From assembly GCA_051251725.1 (NCBI GenBank), contig JBPOFN010000015.1, positions 27,635 through 91,634 on the forward strand: a stretch of 64,000 bases of DNA. Direction: 5' to 3'. Shown one piece after another: positions 9,060 through 18,656 of the stretch (position 1 is its first letter; every line of letters starts with the position of its first letter). Below the pieces are notes generated by a model that was not told where the DNA came from, made no database searches, and worked only from the letters and a program-made list of their open reading frames with translations. Source of the DNA: JALZUE01 sp051251725 (GTDB lineage Bacteria; Pseudomonadota; Gammaproteobacteria; Enterobacterales; Alteromonadaceae). A program made the position numbers and the translations under genes.

Positions 9060-10247
9060 TTACTGATTGTGAACGGCATTTTTAGCAATTAACTGATTAA
9101 TAGCCTGTACTGACGTAGCTGAACGTAAACCGTCTTCTGGCGTGTTTTTACAATAATCAACTAATTGTGCAATCGAGGTCGTCGCAACATGCATACGGGT
9201 ATCTGAAGAAGCGTAATAAATATTTACCTTGCCTTGTTCATCAACAACCCAGCCATTACTAAATACCACATTAGAGACATCACCCACACGCTCGTTACCT
9301 TCTGGCGCAATCAAGTGGCCTGCCGGTTTATGTATTACTTTCCATGGCTGGTTTAAATCTGTCATAAATGAATACAAGACATAACGTAATCCTGCGGCAG
9401 TATTACGTACGCCATGAGCAAGATGTAACCAACCTTCAGCGGTTTTTAACGGCGCTGGGCCTTGGCCGTTTTTCACTTCATTAATGGTATGGTAAAGCTT
9501 CGTATCAACAATCACTTCTGATTTAATTTCAGCATTTTCCATTGTTTCAGATAAGCCCCAACCAATACCACCACCACCACCAACACTGATAAAACCGTCT
9601 TGTGGACGCGTGAATAAAGCATATTTACCATCAACAAACTCTGAATGAAGCACCACATTACGTTGCTGACCTGAATAAGTAATTAAGTCTGGTAGCCTTT
9701 CCCAAGTCACTAAATCTTTGGTTCTGGCAATACCACATTGGGCTTCTGCAGCACTGGTATTTTCCATTAGGGTTTTATCTTTACGCTCAGTACAGAATAA
9801 GCCATAAATATAGCCATCTTCATGTGCAGTTAAACGCATGTCATAAACATTCGTATCTGGGTTTTCTGTTTCAGGTAAAGTGATAGGGTTTGGCCAAAAA
9901 CGAAAATTATCAATGCCGTTATCACTTTCTGCGACCGCGAAAAAAGATTTACGATCATTACCTTCAACTCTGACCACAATAACGTATTTTCCATTGAACA
10001 TCATAGCGCCAGAATTTAATGTGGCATTAACACCAATGCGTTCTAATAACAGTGGATTAGCGCTTTCATTAAAGTCATATCGCCAAGTTAGTGGAATATG
10101 ATCACGGGTAATAATTGGGTTATTCCAACGCTGAAAAATACCGTTATATTTTTTACTCGGTTGGTTTTTTTTAGTGATTAAGGCTTCGCTTTCATCCATC
10201 AGCTGGCCAAGTTTCTCTTGAAAAGTTTTGTTTGCTAATATTGTCAT
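9060..10247 (-). CDS. GH130 4-O-beta-mannosyl-glucose phosphorylase
   Basis: A 395-aa cytoplasmic five-bladed propeller with no signal peptide. The sequence NPDTNVYDMRL places the likely catalytic acid at Asp136, and the Gly-rich SVGGGGGIGWGLSE, HTINEVKNGQGPAP and APEGNERVGDVSNVV motifs match subfamily GH130_1. These enzymes split mannosylglucose with phosphate to mannose-1-phosphate and glucose. As first gene of the operon it faces the LacI gene across a 434-bp region holding the operator. Its product feeds the phosphomannomutase encoded at 25686-27047. A beta-1,4-mannooligosaccharide phosphorylase (GH130_2) is the alternative, less likely because of the epimerase next door. Confidence 0.88.
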   Translation of the reverse strand: MTILANKTFQEKLGQLMDESEALITKKNQPSKKYNGIFQRWNNPIITRDHIPLTWRYDFNESANPLLLERIGVNATLNSGAMMFNGKYVIVVRVEGNDRKSFFAVAESDNGIDNFRFWPNPITLPETENPDTNVYDMRLTAHEDGYIYGLFCTERKDKTLMENTSAAEAQCGIARTKDLVTWERLPDLITYSGQQRNVVLHSEFVDGKYALFTRPQDGFISVGGGGGIGWGLSETMENAEIKSEVIVDTKLYHTINEVKNGQGPAPLKTAEGWLHLAHGVRNTAAGLRYVLYSFMTDLNQPWKVIHKPAGHLIAPEGNERVGDVSNVVFSNGWVVDEQGKVNIYYASSDTRMHVATTSIAQLVDYCKNTPEDGLRSATSVQAINQLIAKNAVHNQ

Positions 10248-10527
10248 AATCCACGTCTCTATCTATATGTATATATAAGCCAACTAACTTAAATATTCGC
10301 TTAAGTCTTTTTGGCTTAGAAAATTTTGGCGAGTAACTATTTAGCTTTATTTTCGTATTACTGGTTGTCATTTAGTTCAAGAAGCTAAACAAAATTTTTA
10401 TTTGTTGAATCCGTTATCAATCACAAATGAACCGTAATCAATTTATCAACAAAAAACACCTAACAAAAAATAAGTAAACAAAGCGACAACACCTTAAATA
10501 TATTCATCCACCAGTCACACAACAACA

Positions 10528-10541
10528 ATGAACCGGTTCAT
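10528..10541. promoter_or_regulatory. LacI-type operator, copy 1
   Basis: ATGAACCGGTTCAT is a perfect 14-bp palindrome with the central CG typical of LacI-family sites. It lies between the divergent mannan operon (start 10247) and the lacI gene (start 10682). The core TGAACCGGTTCA recurs at 22284-22295 and 22559-22570. A half-site AATGAACCG sits near 10427-10435. The remaining 434-bp gap is AT-rich and holds nothing else I recognise. Confidence 0.8.
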
Positions 10542-10681
10542 GTTTATAATTTAACGGGTTTGTTAACATTTTGCTAGTATTATTTCGTTTTAGTTGTAAA
10601 AATAAGGTTTAATAATCGCTAAAATGCTATTTTGTCTAAACTGCACACGATTCATTGAAATAATTGTTGAAGGAAATATAA

Positions 10682-11677
10682 ATGAGTACTATCAGAGATG
10701 TAGCTAAAGAGGCTGGCTTATCAACCGGCACAGTTTCAAAAGCGCTTAGTGCTCCTAAAACAGTCTCACCAAAAAATTTAGCTAAAGTGCAAACAGCAAT
10801 AAAAAAACTAAATTATAAACCGAACATGCTGTCGCAAAAATTCCGCAACAAACAATCAAAAACTATTGTTGTACTAGTGCCAGATATTGCTAACTTATTT
10901 TTTGCACAAGTAATCAGCGGTATTGAAAATGTTGCCCAAAACCACGGTTATAGTGTGTTATTAGGTGATACCAAAGATGAGATCAAGCGCGAGCAAGAAT
11001 TTATCAATATGGTTGAAACACGCCTTGCTGACGGTATTATTAATTTACGCCCATATATCGCTGGTGACTCTATGTTACCGAACGATGATGTGATTGCGGT
11101 TAGTGCCGGTGGCTGTGAAAACACGCCTTATCCGCATGTTAGAATTGATAATGTTGGCGCCAGTGAAAAAGTAGTTAATTATTTAATTTCGCTTGGCCAT
11201 AAACGCATTGGCGTAATTTCAGGCGTTGCCCATAATCCTCATAGTATTGATAGACTCGCCGGTTATAAAAAAGCACTAGCAAAAGCCGGCATAACATTTA
11301 ATCAAGAATTGGTGTATGAAGGTGACTTTAATTACTGGTCTGGTATTAATGCTTCTGAATATTTCTTTCGCATGAAAGATGAAATGCCAACAGCAATATT
11401 TTCTATGAATGATGAAATGGCAATCTCTGCGATGAAAGGCTTTTTAAATCACGGCGTTCGAATTCCTGAAGATGTTTCTATTACCGGTTTTGATGATCGT
11501 AATGTTTCGCGCTATTTAAACCCCGCCTTAACAACGGTTTCACAGCCGGCTGAACAAATTGGCGAAAAGTCTGCAGAACTATTATTACAATTAATTGAAG
11601 GTAAAAACCCAAATCAAACTGAGTTTGTATTACCTTATGATTTTGTCATCAGAGAAAGTACGGCAGTAAAAAAATAA
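10682..11677 (+). CDS. LacI-family regulator of the mannan genes
   Basis: A 331-aa repressor with an N-terminal helix-turn-helix (TIRDVAKEAGLSTGTVSKAL, residues 3-22), a hinge helix around NMLSQKFRN and a periplasmic-binding-protein-like effector domain (about 60-331) with the usual FSMNDEMA and ITGFDDR motifs. An SD-like AAGGAAA precedes ATG. It is divergent from the GH130-epimerase-mannanase operon, and a palindromic operator lies in between, so it probably represses that operon and itself. Two more copies of the operator core beside the symporter/isomerase genes extend the proposed regulon. The inducer is probably a mannoside, by inference. Confidence 0.88.
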   Translation: MSTIRDVAKEAGLSTGTVSKALSAPKTVSPKNLAKVQTAIKKLNYKPNMLSQKFRNKQSKTIVVLVPDIANLFFAQVISGIENVAQNHGYSVLLGDTKDEIKREQEFINMVETRLADGIINLRPYIAGDSMLPNDDVIAVSAGGCENTPYPHVRIDNVGASEKVVNYLISLGHKRIGVISGVAHNPHSIDRLAGYKKALAKAGITFNQELVYEGDFNYWSGINASEYFFRMKDEMPTAIFSMNDEMAISAMKGFLNHGVRIPEDVSITGFDDRNVSRYLNPALTTVSQPAEQIGEKSAELLLQLIEGKNPNQTEFVLPYDFVIRESTAVKK

Positions 11678-11722
11678 ACGGCTAATAAACCAATGCTGAT
11701 AGGCAAAACGCAAATCAGCATT
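11594..11722 (+). repeat. 129-bp direct repeat, copy A (lacI 3' end)
   Basis: This stretch covers the last 27 or so codons of lacI plus the trailing hairpin (AATGCTGAT 11692-11700, ATCAGCATT 11714-11722). It recurs in the same orientation at 20647-20774 with one base deletion (7 A versus 6 A) and one substitution. Here it is part of an intact gene. The following bases to 12015 hold no gene that I can see. Confidence 0.93.
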
Positions 11723-12015
11723 GGTATCTCCAAGCAGCCAATATTTATACACATAACAATATTTAACCAACTCGACATTTAATCATACGGTCATATATAG
11801 CAACGACAGCAACATTAAATTGCTGTTGCTTAAGCCAAACCAAGAATACTAAACCTTCTGCACCAAACATTATTTACAACACAATCATGCATTCACTTTT
11901 CATAGAGTAACTATTGTTAATTGTCATTGATTTACCCGACTATCCCCTTTTCATAATGTCGATATAATTTTACCCCATCAAATTCTTATAATATTGACAG
12001 GTAAAAAATATCACT

Positions 12016-12810
12016 ATGCGTAATACATTCTTAATAAAATTCTTTCTGCTTCTTATATCGCTTAATTCTTTTACCGCACACAGTGGTACATCAGCAACAA
12101 AAAGTGTCGAACCGACTAAAGGCACTGTGTTGATCACTGGCGCTAACCGAGGACTTGGTTTAGCCTTGTCTCGTCATTTTATTGCTGACGGCTACCACGT
12201 TATTGGCACCGCACGTAAACCTGCTCAAGCAATAGAACTTAAAGAAGCCGGTGCACAAGTGGTTCAGCTTGATGTTACAAACGATGAATCAATCGCTGCA
12301 ATGGCGAAAACACTTAAAGATGTGCCAATTGACATTGTTGTGAATAATGCCGGCTATGTGAATAGCCAAACTCGTGGTATTGAGTCATTTAAAAACACCA
12401 CGCGGGAAGAATATTTACGAACGTATAATATTAATACCATTGGTCCGGTGATGGTTACAAGAGCACTTTATCCAAATTTATTATTAGGAAAAAGTGACGT
12501 TAAAAAAGTTATTAATATTTCATCCCATGGTGGCATTATTGCTCGAAAAGATGCCCATGCTATTTACGCTTACGACACCACAAAAACGGCTTTAAATAAA
12601 ATTACTAATGAGCTTTCTAAAGACTTAAAAGCCGATAATATCGCCGTGATTTCATTAGCTCCTGGCTGGAATAAAACTCGCACGGGTGGTTCTGAAGCTA
12701 AAATGGAGCCGGAAGAATCAATGGGTAAAGCGAAAAAAGTGATTGAAGGTATTACATTAAAAGATACCGGCACTTTTGTTGGTTGGTCTGGTTTTGCGAT
12801 TAAGTGGTAA
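12016..12810 (+). CDS. SDR-family oxidoreductase with export signal
   Basis: A 264-aa short-chain dehydrogenase. The Rossmann motif is TGANRGLG (about 42-49), with LDVTN, NNAG (about 109-112), INISSHGG and the catalytic YDTTK. It starts with a hydrophobic segment, MRNTFLIKFFLLLISLNSF, followed by a polar linker, so the enzyme may be exported or membrane-anchored, which is unusual for an SDR. The transporter gene starts four bases after its stop, and a GH-like gene follows, suggesting one transcript. The C-terminus is near normal length for the family. Substrate unknown. Confidence 0.75.
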   Translation: MRNTFLIKFFLLLISLNSFTAHSGTSATKSVEPTKGTVLITGANRGLGLALSRHFIADGYHVIGTARKPAQAIELKEAGAQVVQLDVTNDESIAAMAKTLKDVPIDIVVNNAGYVNSQTRGIESFKNTTREEYLRTYNINTIGPVMVTRALYPNLLLGKSDVKKVINISSHGGIIARKDAHAIYAYDTTKTALNKITNELSKDLKADNIAVISLAPGWNKTRTGGSEAKMEPEESMGKAKKVIEGITLKDTGTFVGWSGFAIKW

Positions 12811-12814
12811 CGAT

Positions 12815-14182
12815 ATGACTATTAACAACAAAACAGAACCTACAAATAACAATTTATTTAGCCGGTTAACACAAATAGAGTCGTCAGAAACCAAAGCGGC
12901 ATTATTATCTTTTTTATTCATTTTTTTATTAATGACCTCTTACATGATTTTAAAACCAGTAAGAGATGCATTACCAAGTGATTGGGGCGATGTCAGTCGT
13001 GCTACGCAGTGGACGTTTACCTTTATTTTCGCCACGCTTGCCGTAATTCTTTATAACTTTTTTGCATCAAAAATATCGATAAAGAAACTGGTTCCTCGCG
13101 TATTTATTGCGTTTTCTATTAGCTTTATGATGATTTATGCCGCTTTTAAAGTGGGGGTTGATGTCGGATTTTTGGGTAAAGTGTTTTATGTGTGGAGTAG
13201 TGTTTTTAGTTTATTTCATATCTCGGTTTTTTGGAGTTTTGTTTCTCAACATTACTCGAAATCACAAAGTAAGCGAGTTTTTAGTTTTATAAACACCGGC
13301 GCCAGTGCTGGCGCTATATTAGGGCCATTAACGGTAATGTTATTAGCTGAGCAAATGAGTATTGAAAATGTCTTACTTGTTACCAGTACCGTATTACTGT
13401 TGAGCTTACCGATAATTTCGCTGCTCAATAAGCATTTTGAATCTGACGGTCATGTTAAGCAGAGCGATAGTACAAAAACACCAGAAATCGATCAGCTACA
13501 ATCCGATATATTCTCAGGTTTTAAAAAATTATTTTCTGATAAAAAATTACTTGGTATCGCGGGCTTTATTTTTTTATTAACTGGCGTAAGTGCCTTCTTT
13601 TATACTACGCAAAGTGACATTTTAGCAGACTATAGCCGCGCTGAAAGAAAGCAGTTATTAGGCGGTATTGAGTTAATGACAAACAGCTTAACCATTTTAA
13701 TTGGCCTGTTTGTGTCCAATCGTATTTTTAGACGCTTTGGTTTATCGGCGAGCTTATCTTTTGTCCCCTTTGCTGTTGCTGCATTAATGTTATTGCTTAG
13801 CGCAAACCCTGCTGTTTTATTTGTGCTCATTTTAATTGTCGCGCGCCGTGCTGGTAATTACGCCATAGTTCGACCTGCCAGAGAAATCCTCTATACCTCA
13901 GTAGACAAAGAAACCCGTTTTAAAACCAAACCTATTATTGATATTGCGGTGTATCGCGGTGGCGATGTCTTTTGGATTTGGACCATCGCTTTTATTGGCG
14001 ATGGCTATTTAGGTTTTACCACACCGGAAAAAATTATCGTCGGTGCTTTTGTTGCGCTGCTTTGGGGGCTGGTAGGTGCCTATATTGGGAAAAGACACGA
14101 ACACGCAGAAAAAAAAGAAGAACAAGAAGCTCAAATGAATGAAGCGACTTCTGATTTTTCAGATTGTAAGCAAACCACTTAA
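12815..14182 (+). CDS. MFS / nucleotide-translocase-like membrane transporter
   Basis: An integral membrane protein of 455 aa with about 12 helices. The early segment SYMILKPVRDALPSDWG is the hallmark of a bacterial group annotated as NTP/NDP exchange transporter-like or MFS proteins. ATG at 12815 is preferred; the frame is open from an earlier start at 12776 that would overlap the SDR gene. The C-terminal tail is charged (KRHEHAEKKEEQEA). It sits between an SDR gene and a GH43/GH117-like gene. The cargo cannot be read from sequence; a nucleotide role is only a family-level guess. Confidence 0.65.
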   Translation: MTINNKTEPTNNNLFSRLTQIESSETKAALLSFLFIFLLMTSYMILKPVRDALPSDWGDVSRATQWTFTFIFATLAVILYNFFASKISIKKLVPRVFIAFSISFMMIYAAFKVGVDVGFLGKVFYVWSSVFSLFHISVFWSFVSQHYSKSQSKRVFSFINTGASAGAILGPLTVMLLAEQMSIENVLLVTSTVLLLSLPIISLLNKHFESDGHVKQSDSTKTPEIDQLQSDIFSGFKKLFSDKKLLGIAGFIFLLTGVSAFFYTTQSDILADYSRAERKQLLGGIELMTNSLTILIGLFVSNRIFRRFGLSASLSFVPFAVAALMLLLSANPAVLFVLILIVARRAGNYAIVRPAREILYTSVDKETRFKTKPIIDIAVYRGGDVFWIWTIAFIGDGYLGFTTPEKIIVGAFVALLWGLVGAYIGKRHEHAEKKEEQEAQMNEATSDFSDCKQTT

Positions 14183-14225
14183 CCTTTTATTTACATTAAT
14201 AGTTATATTATTTGGAATATTTACG

Positions 14226-15338
14226 ATGTATAAAGAACTAAAAAAAACGTTAACAGATAAATTATTTCGCTCTCAATTCGCTGCCCTTTGTTTATCTGGC
14301 ACGCTATTGTTGTTAGCGTCTACCGCTAACGCTAAAGATACCGATGACTATAACCTATCTGCGGCAATGCAGCCGGTTGCGCAAGAAAATATTTTTTATG
14401 ATAAAGAATATTTCAACTGGGGCTCAACCATCGTTAAAGGGGATGATGGCAAATATCATTTATTTTACGACCAAATGCCTAAAGAACATGGTTTTTATTC
14501 TTGGTTAACCGATGGCATCGTCTCCAGAGCCGTTTCTGACAGCCCAACAGGACCATGGAAAAAGGTGCAAGAGGTATTAAGCGCAAGAGGCGACGGTTAT
14601 TGGGACCAATACACAGTACATTGTACAAAAGTGTATAAATTTGAGGATAAATATTACCTCTATTACATGTCAACAAACTCGGGCATCATGGACTTAACGC
14701 CTGAGCAACTTGAAGAAGTTCGTCACGGTAAATGGAAACCTGATAACTTACGCGGCATGATGCGTTTAAATCAGCGTATTGGGGTTGCGGTAGCTGACAG
14801 TATTGAAGGTCCGTGGAAACGCTTTGCTAGACCTTTATTTGAACCGCAATTGCCTATTGCCAATCAGTCAAATAACGTTACTGTGACTAAACGTCCTGAA
14901 GGCGGTTATTTAATGATTATTCGTGGTGATCAACCCGATCAGAAACCGAATGAAATTATTAGAATGCAGGCTGTGTTGTTAGCTGACCACCCACTAGGCC
15001 CTTGGAAGATGCAATCTAAGCCGGTAGTTAAAAATTATAATTCAGAAGATCCAGAAGTTTGGTACGACGCTGAGCGAAAACGCTATTACAATTTATATCA
15101 TGCGTTTGGCTATATGGGACTGTTAACGTCAACCGATGGTTTAAATTGGCACAGAGCCAAACACTATAAAGTGGCGGATAAAGAGTATGTAACCACAGAC
15201 GGAGAAACCGTAGAAGTGCATCGATATGAGCGCATGGGTATCTATACTGAAAACGGTAAACCCGTTGTCATGACCGCTGGCATATTTTTGAAAAACGGTG
15301 ATACACATTCACTCTTTATTCCTTTAAAAGAAGATTAA
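14226..15338 (+). CDS. Exported GH43/GH117-like five-bladed propeller protein
   Basis: A 370-aa protein with a signal peptide ending ASTANA. The blades show 'NWGSTIVKGDDGKYHLFYD', 'GPWKKV', 'YYLYYMS', 'GPWKRF', 'GPWKM', 'DPEVWYD' and 'YYNLYHAFG' patterns typical of GH43/GH117-type propellers. These act on sugars such as arabinose, xylose, galactose or anhydrogalactose residues. I cannot assign the catalytic triad with certainty. ATG 14226 is chosen because GGAAT precedes it and the signal peptide begins there; the frame also runs back into the transporter gene. A hairpin at 15364-15394 follows. Confidence 0.65.
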   Translation: MYKELKKTLTDKLFRSQFAALCLSGTLLLLASTANAKDTDDYNLSAAMQPVAQENIFYDKEYFNWGSTIVKGDDGKYHLFYDQMPKEHGFYSWLTDGIVSRAVSDSPTGPWKKVQEVLSARGDGYWDQYTVHCTKVYKFEDKYYLYYMSTNSGIMDLTPEQLEEVRHGKWKPDNLRGMMRLNQRIGVAVADSIEGPWKRFARPLFEPQLPIANQSNNVTVTKRPEGGYLMIIRGDQPDQKPNEIIRMQAVLLADHPLGPWKMQSKPVVKNYNSEDPEVWYDAERKRYYNLYHAFGYMGLLTSTDGLNWHRAKHYKVADKEYVTTDGETVEVHRYERMGIYTENGKPVVMTAGIFLKNGDTHSLFIPLKED

Positions 15339-15363
15339 TACCCATTTGATTAAATAATAAATA

Positions 15364-15394
15364 GAAAGAGCAAGCTTTCTCGGTTTGCTCTTTC
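15364..15394 (+). terminator. Probable terminator hairpin
   Basis: GAAAGAGCAA (15364-15373) and TTGCTCTTTC (15385-15394) form a 10-bp perfect stem with an 11-nt loop. The trailing T tract is poor, so termination strength is uncertain. It separates the propeller gene from the kinase gene. Confidence 0.55.
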
Positions 15395-15450
15395 ACCCTT
15401 AACGCGTGTTAAACTTTAATATGTATTTAAGATACAACCTTGGTGAAGTA

Positions 15451-17535
15451 ATGAAAGTAAGCTGGATATTTTTAGTTTTTGTCTTGTTAATGAGTGGTAT
15501 CTCTTGCGCTGAAATTATTGATGCACGAAATAGTAATGAATGGCAGAAATTACAAACCAAACAGCAACTCAAGCTATCAAGCTGGCCAGTGTTTCGTATT
15601 GAGCAACTGGAAAAATTACAGGGTAAATTGCGCCAAGATATTTCCACCCTACCGCGCCATTGTCCGATTATCTCTGACAATCACCTTGGTTATCATTCAT
15701 CGTTAAATATTAATAATGGTGAAAAATCGCCTGCACTGCATCAAATTGACTTTACCTTAGCCCGTCCATCATCCGTGCAATCAATCGCGTTAGTACCGGC
15801 ATTTAATCCGTTAAGACCTTATGGCGGCTCTTATGCCTTTCCCAAACGTTTTAAACTTGAAGTACAAATGCTGGGACAAAATCATTTTGAAGAAATCGTC
15901 AATTGGATGGATGAAGATTTTCCAAATCCGGGCGCCTACCCAGTTTTTTTTAACGATATAGATAAAAAAATTACACTGCTTAGATTAACCGCAGCCAGTG
16001 ACACTGAAACGTCTGCTAAGGCGCATTTTGCGCTCGGCGAAGTGTTTATTTGGGCCGAAGACGAAGCGAATGGTTTGATTGAGAATGTTGCTCGTGCCGC
16101 TGGTACTCAGGTTGTCGCCTCAAGCAGCTACAACCAATCAGCTAAATGGCATATCGATTATTTAACTGACTTAGACACAGGGTTGGGTTTTCCGATCCAA
16201 GAGCAAGAACTTAAGCAACCAGATTTATTAATCATTCCAAGCCTAGATAATGCATTAAATGAAATGGTTGAACTGACTATTGACTTAACCGCGCCAAAAA
16301 ACATTAGCCGGCTCGACTTTTGGCCGGCAAAACCGAGTAGCAATGTCATGCTGCCAGATTTCGGCTTTCCTCAACGTATTATTGTTGAAGTTGCCGATAA
16401 TGCTAAGTTTATCGGAGCAAAAATAGTAACCCCTGATTCAAAAGGTGAGAAGTTTGGCACCTTATTTTCTGTGCGTATTAAACCCGAAAAGTTTCAATAC
16501 ATTCGTATTCGAGTGAGCCAATTACAAGAGATCAACAAAAAGCGCATTTTAGGATTAGGCGAAATTGCAATATATGATGCCGCAGGACAACTCGTTCATG
16601 ATGCTAATATTGTTGCTAAAGGCATTCCTGAGCACTACTTAAATCAATTGCCACGACTATTAGACGGTTATAGCTGGGGGCGCAGCATAGTACCTGAGCG
16701 TGAATGGATGATGGGCTTAGCTAAACGTAGGCCGCTTGACCAACAATTAAAACATGTAGAAAGTGAGCTTGCGCTAGCACACGAATATTGGGATTGGCTA
16801 TTATCAAGGCTAATAACCGGTAGCGTTATTGTTGTGCTGTTATTATTTATCACTGGCGTTATATTATTTCAGCGTTATCAGCGCCAACATTTATTGATCA
16901 AACAAGGACAAAGAATTAATCGTGATTTGCATGATGAAGTGGGTAGTAGCTTGGGTAGCATTACGTTATTAGCAGATGAACTGGCAGAAATAAGAGGGAG
17001 TTCAGCAATTGCCGATGACTTAAATGATTTATCGCTAATGGCAAGAGAAGCGAATGCATCACTGCGAGAAGTGGTTTGGAATGGCAGCGGTAACAGTGTC
17101 TTGTTAATGGTTTTATTACAATCATTATTTGAACGCGCTGAACGTGTGTTGCGGGGGGTAACCTTAAGCCAAACGCTACCGGAAAACTGTCCAGATATAA
17201 AAGTATCACTGACGGTAAAACGACAGTTAACGATGTTTTTTAAAGAAGTTATTCATAACTGCGCTCGCCATGCCAACGCAACAAAATTTAGCTTATCAGC
17301 CGCTGTTGATGACAATTTCCTTTCAATTGAAATTAGTGATAATGGCTGTGGTTTTGAATCGTCACAAACTATGCAAGGCTGGGGCTTAAAGAACTTGGCG
17401 GCCAGAGCCGAAGAGCTTTCAGGTGAGATAAAAATAGATTCTCAACTAACAAAAGGTACGACAGTTACCTTAAGGGTTTCGCTCGCCATGCTGTCGAAAG
17501 AACCAGAGCTTAGTTATCAAACGTCGAACGAGTAG
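15451..17535 (+). CDS. NarL-type sensor histidine kinase with discoidin-like periplasmic domains
   Basis: A 694-aa sensor. An N-terminal signal segment (about 1-20) leads to a long periplasmic region with two F5/8-C (discoidin)-like stretches, one around 85-210 and one around 275-390. A membrane helix (about 448-473) follows, then a HisKA_3 phosphoacceptor site with His494 in RDLHDEVGSSLG, N-box NCARHA (about 603) and G-box DNGCGF (about 631). Discoidin folds often bind carbohydrate, so it may sense a glycan. ATG 15451 is preferred (GGTGAAG upstream); earlier in-frame starts lie at 15406 and 15421. The regulator gene follows after 9 bases. Close to a GH-like gene and a transporter. Confidence 0.8.
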   Translation: MKVSWIFLVFVLLMSGISCAEIIDARNSNEWQKLQTKQQLKLSSWPVFRIEQLEKLQGKLRQDISTLPRHCPIISDNHLGYHSSLNINNGEKSPALHQIDFTLARPSSVQSIALVPAFNPLRPYGGSYAFPKRFKLEVQMLGQNHFEEIVNWMDEDFPNPGAYPVFFNDIDKKITLLRLTAASDTETSAKAHFALGEVFIWAEDEANGLIENVARAAGTQVVASSSYNQSAKWHIDYLTDLDTGLGFPIQEQELKQPDLLIIPSLDNALNEMVELTIDLTAPKNISRLDFWPAKPSSNVMLPDFGFPQRIIVEVADNAKFIGAKIVTPDSKGEKFGTLFSVRIKPEKFQYIRIRVSQLQEINKKRILGLGEIAIYDAAGQLVHDANIVAKGIPEHYLNQLPRLLDGYSWGRSIVPEREWMMGLAKRRPLDQQLKHVESELALAHEYWDWLLSRLITGSVIVVLLLFITGVILFQRYQRQHLLIKQGQRINRDLHDEVGSSLGSITLLADELAEIRGSSAIADDLNDLSLMAREANASLREVVWNGSGNSVLLMVLLQSLFERAERVLRGVTLSQTLPENCPDIKVSLTVKRQLTMFFKEVIHNCARHANATKFSLSAAVDDNFLSIEISDNGCGFESSQTMQGWGLKNLAARAEELSGEIKIDSQLTKGTTVTLRVSLAMLSKEPELSYQTSNE

Positions 17536-17544
17536 GAAAAACGA

Positions 17545-18192
17545 ATGACACCGATAAAAGTATGGATAGTAGAAGATGATACAACGTATCGACGAACTTT
17601 AGAGCGTGTGATCAGCCGCGCGGAGAGTATTACAGACTGTCGTGCATTTCCTTCTTGTATTGAGTTTTTTTCAATCCTTGACACTCTAGCGCCATGTGAA
17701 CAACCTGATCTTGTCTTGATGGATTTAGGCTTACCGCGCATGGGCGGTGTTGAGGGTATTCAAAAGTTAAGCACGAATTTTCCTGATATTATCGCAGTGG
17801 TGATCACGGTATTTAGTGAAAAAGAAAAAGTACTTGAGGCACTAGAGGCTGGAGCATCAGGTTATTTATTAAAGTCAGCTAGCGGCCCTGAGATTATCAA
17901 AAGCTTAGAAGAGGTCATAAAAGGTGGGTCGGTACTTAGCCCAGAAGTGGCTAAAATTGTACTGCAAAATATTCGCAAATCTGCCTCCGATGAAACCTAT
18001 AAAATGGCTTTACGCGAAATAGAAGTACTAGAAAAACTTTCTTTAGGGCAAAGTGTGAAAGAAATTTCGCGCAGCTTAGATATATCGCAAAGTACAGTTT
18101 CTACTTATTTAGCACGAATTTATGGCAAGCTAAAAGTGCAATCGCAATCAGGTGCGGTAGCAAAAGCGCTTCGCAGCGGCATTATTAAATAG
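17545..18192 (+). CDS. NarL/FixJ-family response regulator
   Basis: A 215-aa partner of the preceding kinase. The receiver domain (about 3-125) has the acidic cluster EDD at 10-12, phospho-acceptor Asp60 in LVLMDLGLP and the conserved Lys in YLLKSA. A LuxR-type helix-turn-helix lies at about 150-205 (REIEVLEKLSLGQSVKEIS and STVSTYLARIYGKL). The gap to the kinase gene is 9 bases, so the two are co-transcribed. Targets may include the transporter and hydrolase genes just upstream, by inference. Confidence 0.9.
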   Translation: MTPIKVWIVEDDTTYRRTLERVISRAESITDCRAFPSCIEFFSILDTLAPCEQPDLVLMDLGLPRMGGVEGIQKLSTNFPDIIAVVITVFSEKEKVLEALEAGASGYLLKSASGPEIIKSLEEVIKGGSVLSPEVAKIVLQNIRKSASDETYKMALREIEVLEKLSLGQSVKEISRSLDISQSTVSTYLARIYGKLKVQSQSGAVAKALRSGIIK

Positions 18193-18342
18193 AGTACTTT
18201 TAATCCCGTAAAACCAATTCACTATAAAATTTTCAGCGAAGTTAAAAAGCTAAGATAAATCACTTCAGATGCAAAATAAATGCAATAGCAAAACAAAAAA
18301 TGAACAGCCGTAGCCGACAAATCAAATTTATAGCGCATTCAC

Positions 18343-18387
18343 TATAAACTTGATTTATATAAAATAAGCTATAAAATGGTTTTATAG
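18343..18387. promoter_or_regulatory. Paired inverted repeats upstream of hipBA (likely HipB operators)
   Basis: TATAAA-5 nt-TTTATA (18343-18359) and CTATAAAATGGTTTTATAG (18369-18387, perfect 8-bp arms) lie 18-60 bases before the antitoxin gene, with centres 27 bp apart. HipB-type antitoxins commonly bind paired TATA-rich palindromes in their own promoter. A related single site (CACTATAAAATTTT) is near 18219-18232. Confidence 0.6.
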
Positions 18388-18404
18388 TAAATATTCTATA
18401 GAGA

Positions 18405-18656
18405 ATGAATATGTATATCAATACGCCAAAAGATTTAGGCAAACTTATCGCCAAAGGTCGCAAAGACAAAGGTTGGAATCAAAGCCAGCTTGCTATGCAT
18501 ATTGGGATACATCAACCAGAAGTATCTAAGCTCGAAAATGATCCGTCTAAGTTCGATTTGATAATTATCATGAAAGCCTTGGCGTTAATTGGAGCGGATC
18601 TAATTGTTGAACCTCGAAATAAAAATGAGCCTGAAGATTCAGGGTTAGGTTTCTAA
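18405..18656 (+). CDS. hipB: HipB-like XRE-family antitoxin
   Basis: A small 83-aa DNA-binding protein with an XRE helix-turn-helix: DLGKLIAKGRKDKGWNQSQLA followed by IGIHQPEVSKLEN. Its stop codon shares one base with the start of the HipA-like kinase gene (TAATG), the classic arrangement for a type II antitoxin and repressor. A second in-frame ATG at 18411 could be the real start. Inverted repeats just upstream suggest autoregulation. Confidence 0.85.
   Translation: MNMYINTPKDLGKLIAKGRKDKGWNQSQLAMHIGIHQPEVSKLENDPSKFDLIIIMKALALIGADLIVEPRNKNEPEDSGLGF

Noticed and set aside
12776..12814. Longer N-terminus of the transporter
   Set aside because: It would overlap the SDR gene and adds residues unlike the family start; ATG 12815 right after the SDR stop is the better choice.
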